In this document: piece by piece, positions 60,330 through 64,000 of the stretch
Layout of the letters: the number at the start of each line of letters is the position of its first letter
Position numbering within the stretch: position 1 is the first letter of the stretch
NCBI GenBank assembly: GCA_029931535.1
Contig: JAQPZY010001665.1
Span: 1,199,501 to 1,263,500 of the forward strand
Direction of reading: 5' to 3'
From: Margaritifera margaritifera
Taxonomy: Eukaryota; Mollusca; Bivalvia; Unionida; Margaritiferidae
Length of the DNA: 64,000 nt
Notes under the pieces: generated by a model
Told to the model about the DNA's origin: nothing
Database searches by the model: none
The model's input: the letters and a program-made list of their open reading frames with translations, nothing else
Position numbers and translations under genes: made by a program

Positions 60330-60801
60330 TTAGCTTGAGCATTAGGATCTTCTAATGGTTGTCTTTGTTCTACGAATTGAATACTAAGAGACGCGTGCAT
60401 GATAAAGCTATAATATCCGGATCTATCAGGACCAAGTCTAAAATCACCACTGGAATTAAATCCATAGATATCTACATGTGTTGCTGTAAATATTTCAAAG
60501 TTTACTTCATCAACAACCTTTATATATTTATGTGTTAATTTAGCATTACCAGCAACGATCTTGAATCAGGTAATCGTACATCCAAGTATTATTTTGTAAC
60601 AGCATCATCATCATCGACTGGTTCTTGCATCAGTTCAATTCAAATTCCATTCATGATAAGGTCGACGCTCAGTTTGTCACCGATCTTTTTAACTTTCGAT
60701 TTTGTATTTGTGTCGATATAGTTTTTGATAAACGCAAACGACGTACCAGAGTCTTTGATTCCCCCGACTTCACTGATTAAGGCCAGGTGTTGGTAGGACA
60801 T
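60330..60801 (-). pseudogene. Possible minor capsid gene, viral block
   Basis: ATG at 60801 opens MSYQHLALISEVGGIKDSGT, then FAFIKNYIDTNTKSKVKKIG and DKLSVDLIMNGI before a stop. Further readable pieces are MQEPVDDDDAVTK and, near 60490-60340, IYGFNSSGDFRLGPDRSGYY and HASLSIQFVEQRQPLED. It follows the capsid candidate directly on the same strand, where a penton-type or minor capsid gene is common in Polinton-like viruses. That assignment is inference. Confidence 0.35.
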
Positions 60802-60803
60802 TA

Positions 60804-62069
60804 TTTTATAACATACTTTTCAATTACAGCAACAACAATTACTGGTTTTCCACAGGCACGTTAATAACCTCATTCGACCACCCACGCTCTCCAAGAAGAG
60901 CAATTTATCAGAAAGAATTATAGCAATACATCTGTAACCGCACCAGGTTCAGTTACACGTGCATGAAAGTGTAAATTGGCCGCAGACTGTCTGTACCGGT
61001 CCAGATGCTCCAGCGAAAAGTAATCAAATTGGGTACGGAAACCGTACTGAGAAATCTGCAGACCTGTGTCAACGTTTGATCCCGACCTATGAACGACCAC
61101 AACGTTTGATATGCACGCGTGACATGATTGTTTGTGAAGTCAAGTATAATTTCTTCGGAGGGTTCCTGATGACCGTTTAACTGCAAAGAAACTTTAGACA
61201 CTCTTAATTTGTGACCTTCTGTCCACTGCGCGCCGGAGTTATAGTTCGAAACGCCACAAATACATGTCTTGGTGCGCTAATACCTTGTTGGGTAGTTATT
61301 TGCCATGATGTGTGTGAAATGACATCGGTGATGCACACCATGAACTCATAAACTATAACAAACGTGTTTCTGCGGCCACTGAAGGGATTATCACAGGCAT
61401 CCACAATGCTAATGTAACAACACAACTTTTCCAGCAATACCTCTATGGCGCCAAATTGCATCATTGTCACTAGGTTTTCGGTATAATGTATAATCTCTAC
61501 AAAACCCAAATATATGACTGAGAGAAACTGCACATGATAACGACAATGGGGTTTCATGAAGTTGACTTTGACGCTGTGCAACATTGTAATCCAACATTGT
61601 AATTAGCATTAATGGCAGTTACAACCGGCGTTGGTCCATCTCGTGCCACGTTTCTGAATAGTATACTGGAACTGATTTGCAGCGTTGGATCCATCCTTGT
61701 AAAATATCATAGATGGCCCAGCGGATGTTGCATAATCGTCACTGTATCTGACGAGTCCGATAATTGTTGTGCTTTGATTTCCTTGCCATCAATAAAATAA
61801 TGTGCTCTGCTGAACAAAGCCATGATACCATGTTGACCAATCTAACCCGGGTGCCGTCATGATAGTCAGTACCGTCTTTTTGTACAAATTTTCCATCGAT
61901 TTCCAAGAAGGTCTCACAAGGGAGAAATACCGAGACTTATCATGTACTTGTAAGTCTATTCGTCCGCTTTGATCAGGTTCTTTTACTGAAAATCTCGGAT
62001 GCTTCGATCTATCTTCAAAGGCACATTCATATCAAACGCAGAATCGGATAGTTCTTCAAATTTTGCCAT
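60804..62069 (-). pseudogene. Double-jelly-roll capsid candidate, viral block
   Basis: ATG at 62069 starts MAKFEELSDSAFDMNVPLK. The readable path runs about 420 codons over several frames, the lower end of the size range of small double-jelly-roll major capsid proteins. The best part is 61584-61204: WQITTQQGISAPRHVFVAFR, then TPARSGQKVTN. It is followed in another frame (61201-60953) by LRVSKVSLQLNGHQEPSEEI and, later, FDYFSLEHLDRYRQSAANLH. The order 'P..vFVaF, G..vtN, then a strand with LNG..eP' is what I expect in the second jelly roll of capsids from Polinton-like viruses and relatives. It does not resemble the capsid fragment at 53 kb. At least three frameshifts; not functional as read. 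Confidence 0.5.
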
Positions 62070-62289
62070 TGTTTTTAATTATTATATTAATTGGTTTGTC
62101 TAATACCTTTTTGTGAGACGGCTTTGTCGTCCGCGTCCAGGCCCAATCCACAATAGTAATCCGCTTTCCATTGCCAGATTTGCAATCGCTAAATCAGACG
62201 GACGTTCTTACGCAGTTTCATCGGAAAGTTTAACTTCTTGCCAGGTTATGCCATCATTCATGGAAAACACAACGAGTAATTCGCGGGAA

Positions 62290-62930
62290 GACCACCGAAT
62301 GGTCGTGATTGGATATTAGGCCAACTGTAATAACGATACCAATGCAATCTCGGGGATTTCTCTGCGGAAATTGGAGTAGAAAATGTTACACCAAATTCCT
62401 GTTTCGTTGATCAGATTGTGATCATCGAGGTAAGGCTCTGGGTTGTATTTACAATAACGCGCTGCATCGCGACATAGATTTCATGTAAAACGGTAAGTGT
62501 TTCAACGGAAGGTGCTTCAGAACTCATCACCGGTGTGTTCGTCGTATAATTTATCAATGTCTTCAACAGGTTCATGCATCAACACGCGAAACGTCCTCGG
62601 GTCCATGATGTCATTGGTTAGCAACCGCTGACAAATCATTGCAGCCTCATAAATGACTTTTGTGATTGTTGCCAGCGCGAACCGATCCCACTAATGTTGA
62701 CAATCGAACCATGAGTTCATTTACTTGTCGTTGGTCCAAAGACACGCATTCGCCTGCAGTTTGAATCCTTTAGTTGTCATGGAAGCTTTATTTGTTTCAC
62801 GTTGACGTCCGCGTTTGCGTGCATGATCACCGATACATTTTCTATGTTTGGGTGATTCCTGGGGGAGATCTTCTGATGGGGAGATCTTCCGATGGGGAGA
62901 GATATTCTTCTTCCTCGGCACGCACAAAGG
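62290..62930 (-). pseudogene. Basic protein remnant, viral block
   Basis: Minus frame 62927-62721 is strongly basic (CVPRKKNISPHRKISPSEDL, then SPKHRKCIGDHARKRGRQRE and TTKGFKLQANACLWTND), suggesting a nuclear-localisation or nucleic-acid-binding segment. Another frame continues with TKVIYEAAMICQRLLTNDIM, DPRTFRVLMHEPVEDIDKLY and DEHTGDEF (about 62665-62525). Whether these are one gene with a frameshift or two genes is open. No family recognised. It lies between the helical protein and the capsid candidate, all co-oriented. Confidence 0.4.
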
Positions 62931-62949
62931 CTTAACGATATAGATTTTT

Positions 62950-63648
62950 CCTCGAATTTTTTTAAATGTATGGAGAAAATTATTCTAGTACGGTTGGGCC
63001 ATTTTTGGAACGTGTATTCTATAAAGGTCAAATATGTTATGAAATTCATTCCATATAGGATTATGACTGTATAGTCTTTGTTATCCACTCCACTCCTTGA
63101 ATACCCATCCATCCCATTCCCTTTGCATGGAACTCGGGTACACATCCGCTGTATTTCAGATTCCAACATAGAATCTTTTAATTGCTTTGAACCAGGTACT
63201 GTAGCGGCAAACTTTAGGGGATCGATAAAAATTGCCTGCGCTGCTGTTTCATTAAATATTTTAATTGGTGTTTCTAACTTTGATTTGTTCTCGGGTGGTT
63301 GCTTTTCGAAAGATTCGCAAGTGCCTCTCCAACATCCTCTTGCATGTCCTTTAACCGTTGTTGAATTTCTGCTAATCGTGTTTGCGCACGCTTGATCGGA
63401 TCAGGTCGTTGTTGTGTTCCCATCATCACGGTAGTGGTTTCCGCGACTTTCTCCACTTTTTCCACGGTTTCTGCAGTCTTGGCTACAATTTCTTCTGTTG
63501 GTTTAATCAGCGGTGCGAATGTTTGTTCAAAGCCCACTGTGAGATCTTCCCGTGCAGTTTGTAGCGACGGTAACATATCTTTGACACGTTTGCATTCATC
63601 CATGTATTCATGTAATAGTTTATGTTGATCGCTTGCGGATTTTGTCAT
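62950..63648 (-). pseudogene. Helical protein with conserved-looking C-terminal region, viral block
   Basis: ATG at 63648 opens a 124-codon frame: TKSASDQHKLLHEYMDECKR, then a long amphipathic helical region (PTEEIVAKTAETVEKVEKVA and KRAQTRLAEIQQRLKDMQED). After a single frameshift near 63280 the reading continues: ETPIKIFNETAAQAIFIDPL, KFAATVPGSKQLKDSMLESE, RVPCKGNGMDGYSRSGVDNK, DYTVIILYGMNFI. The C-terminal part has the look of a folded domain with several invariant-type residues, but I cannot name it. It begins only a few bases after the ATPase fragment ends. Confidence 0.45.
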
Positions 63649-63654
63649 TAGGGG

Positions 63655-64000
63655 TCTGAGGTGGCATTCGCAAATATATTTCGAAACTCATCCCACTAGT
63701 GGTCGCGAACGCATAAGGTCCAATGAATGATTGAGAGGCCATGCGCGTCAGTGCCATGAAGTATCATCAACATGTTGCTGTTGTCCCGAATCACTTTAGG
63801 CACATGTGTGTATCGTTGTGTTAAATAGATCACATCTGTGTTTTTGTGCCGACCTCGGGAAAATATTTTCGCGGGATTGATTCAAGCATTACATCGTCGT
63901 ACACGACAAGATTATTCGCACTTGAATTAAGATCATCGATGGTACGAGCTTCATCGATTGTACAAAATAAATCAACTGTAGAGGCTTTGCTTCTCAACGA
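63655..64000 (-). pseudogene. Second A32-type packaging ATPase, C-terminal part
   Basis: The window edge cuts the gene. On minus, NNLVVYDDVMLESIPRKYF (about 63918-63862) carries a Walker B strand (hydrophobic stretch ending in DD), the hallmark of A32-like/FtsK-HerA packaging ATPases. After a frameshift the expected R-H-K and TQRY-type sensor region can be read near 63850-63800, then N and D positions near 63790-63740. It is clearly different from the ATPase fragment at 52.4-52.8 kb (VVYDDVML against LFLIDDCGSLD). At least one stop or frameshift interrupts it. The Walker A part would lie beyond 64000. Confidence 0.7.

Overview
This window looks like nuclear DNA from an AT-rich, repeat-rich invertebrate, probably a mollusc. 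The grounds are: spliced minus-strand lectin exons with phase-1 introns; tRNA-derived SINEs of a type I associate with molluscs (one with perfect 12-bp target-site duplications); many kinds of degenerate retroelements and DNA transposons; and very abundant microsatellites and minisatellites. There are no operons, Shine-Dalgarno sites, CRISPR arrays or intact rRNA/tRNA genes. The species is an inference from repeat style, not a match.

Layout. 0-13 kb: a 33-bp minisatellite, diverged AGGTCA-rich repeats, a TA-flanked MITE, a decayed LINE (6.7-7.7 kb), a decayed mariner (9.3-10.4 kb) and the 3' end of a second LINE (11.8-12.9 kb). 13.6-16.9 kb: two large arrays built on the same 54-bp unit. 17-25 kb: minisatellites (27 bp, 102 bp, 30 bp) and a hAT-type MITE with 8-bp duplications at 22.0 kb. 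26.0-26.5 kb: one plausible exon for a single-pass membrane protein. 27-33 kb: SINEs, a 42-bp minisatellite and a Penelope-type GIY-YIG fragment.

34.4-48.3 kb: a four-exon C-type-lectin gene on the minus strand (signal peptide, PAN/apple-like exon, two CTLD exons). All three junctions are phase 1 and the exons sum to 717 bp (238 codons plus stop). Its introns hold a decayed L1-like LINE, inverted-repeat elements, an LTR-like segment and several minisatellites.

49.6-64 kb: two neighbouring endogenous-virus-like regions, both broken by stops and frameshifts. The first (49.6 to about 56 kb) is a Maverick/Polinton remnant: protein-primed DNA polymerase B on plus, converging on a packaging ATPase, a capsid-like gene and a coiled-coil gene on minus. 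The second (57.7 kb to the window end) is richer in G+C and less decayed. It is a run of co-oriented minus-strand reading frames: a second A32-type packaging ATPase, a helical protein, a basic protein, a double-jelly-roll capsid candidate and small structural or membrane proteins. A candidate 884-bp solo LTR with 4-bp duplications sits between them. The second block is the most interesting part of the window; whether it is a separate viral lineage or the other half of one large element cannot be settled from sequence reading alone.
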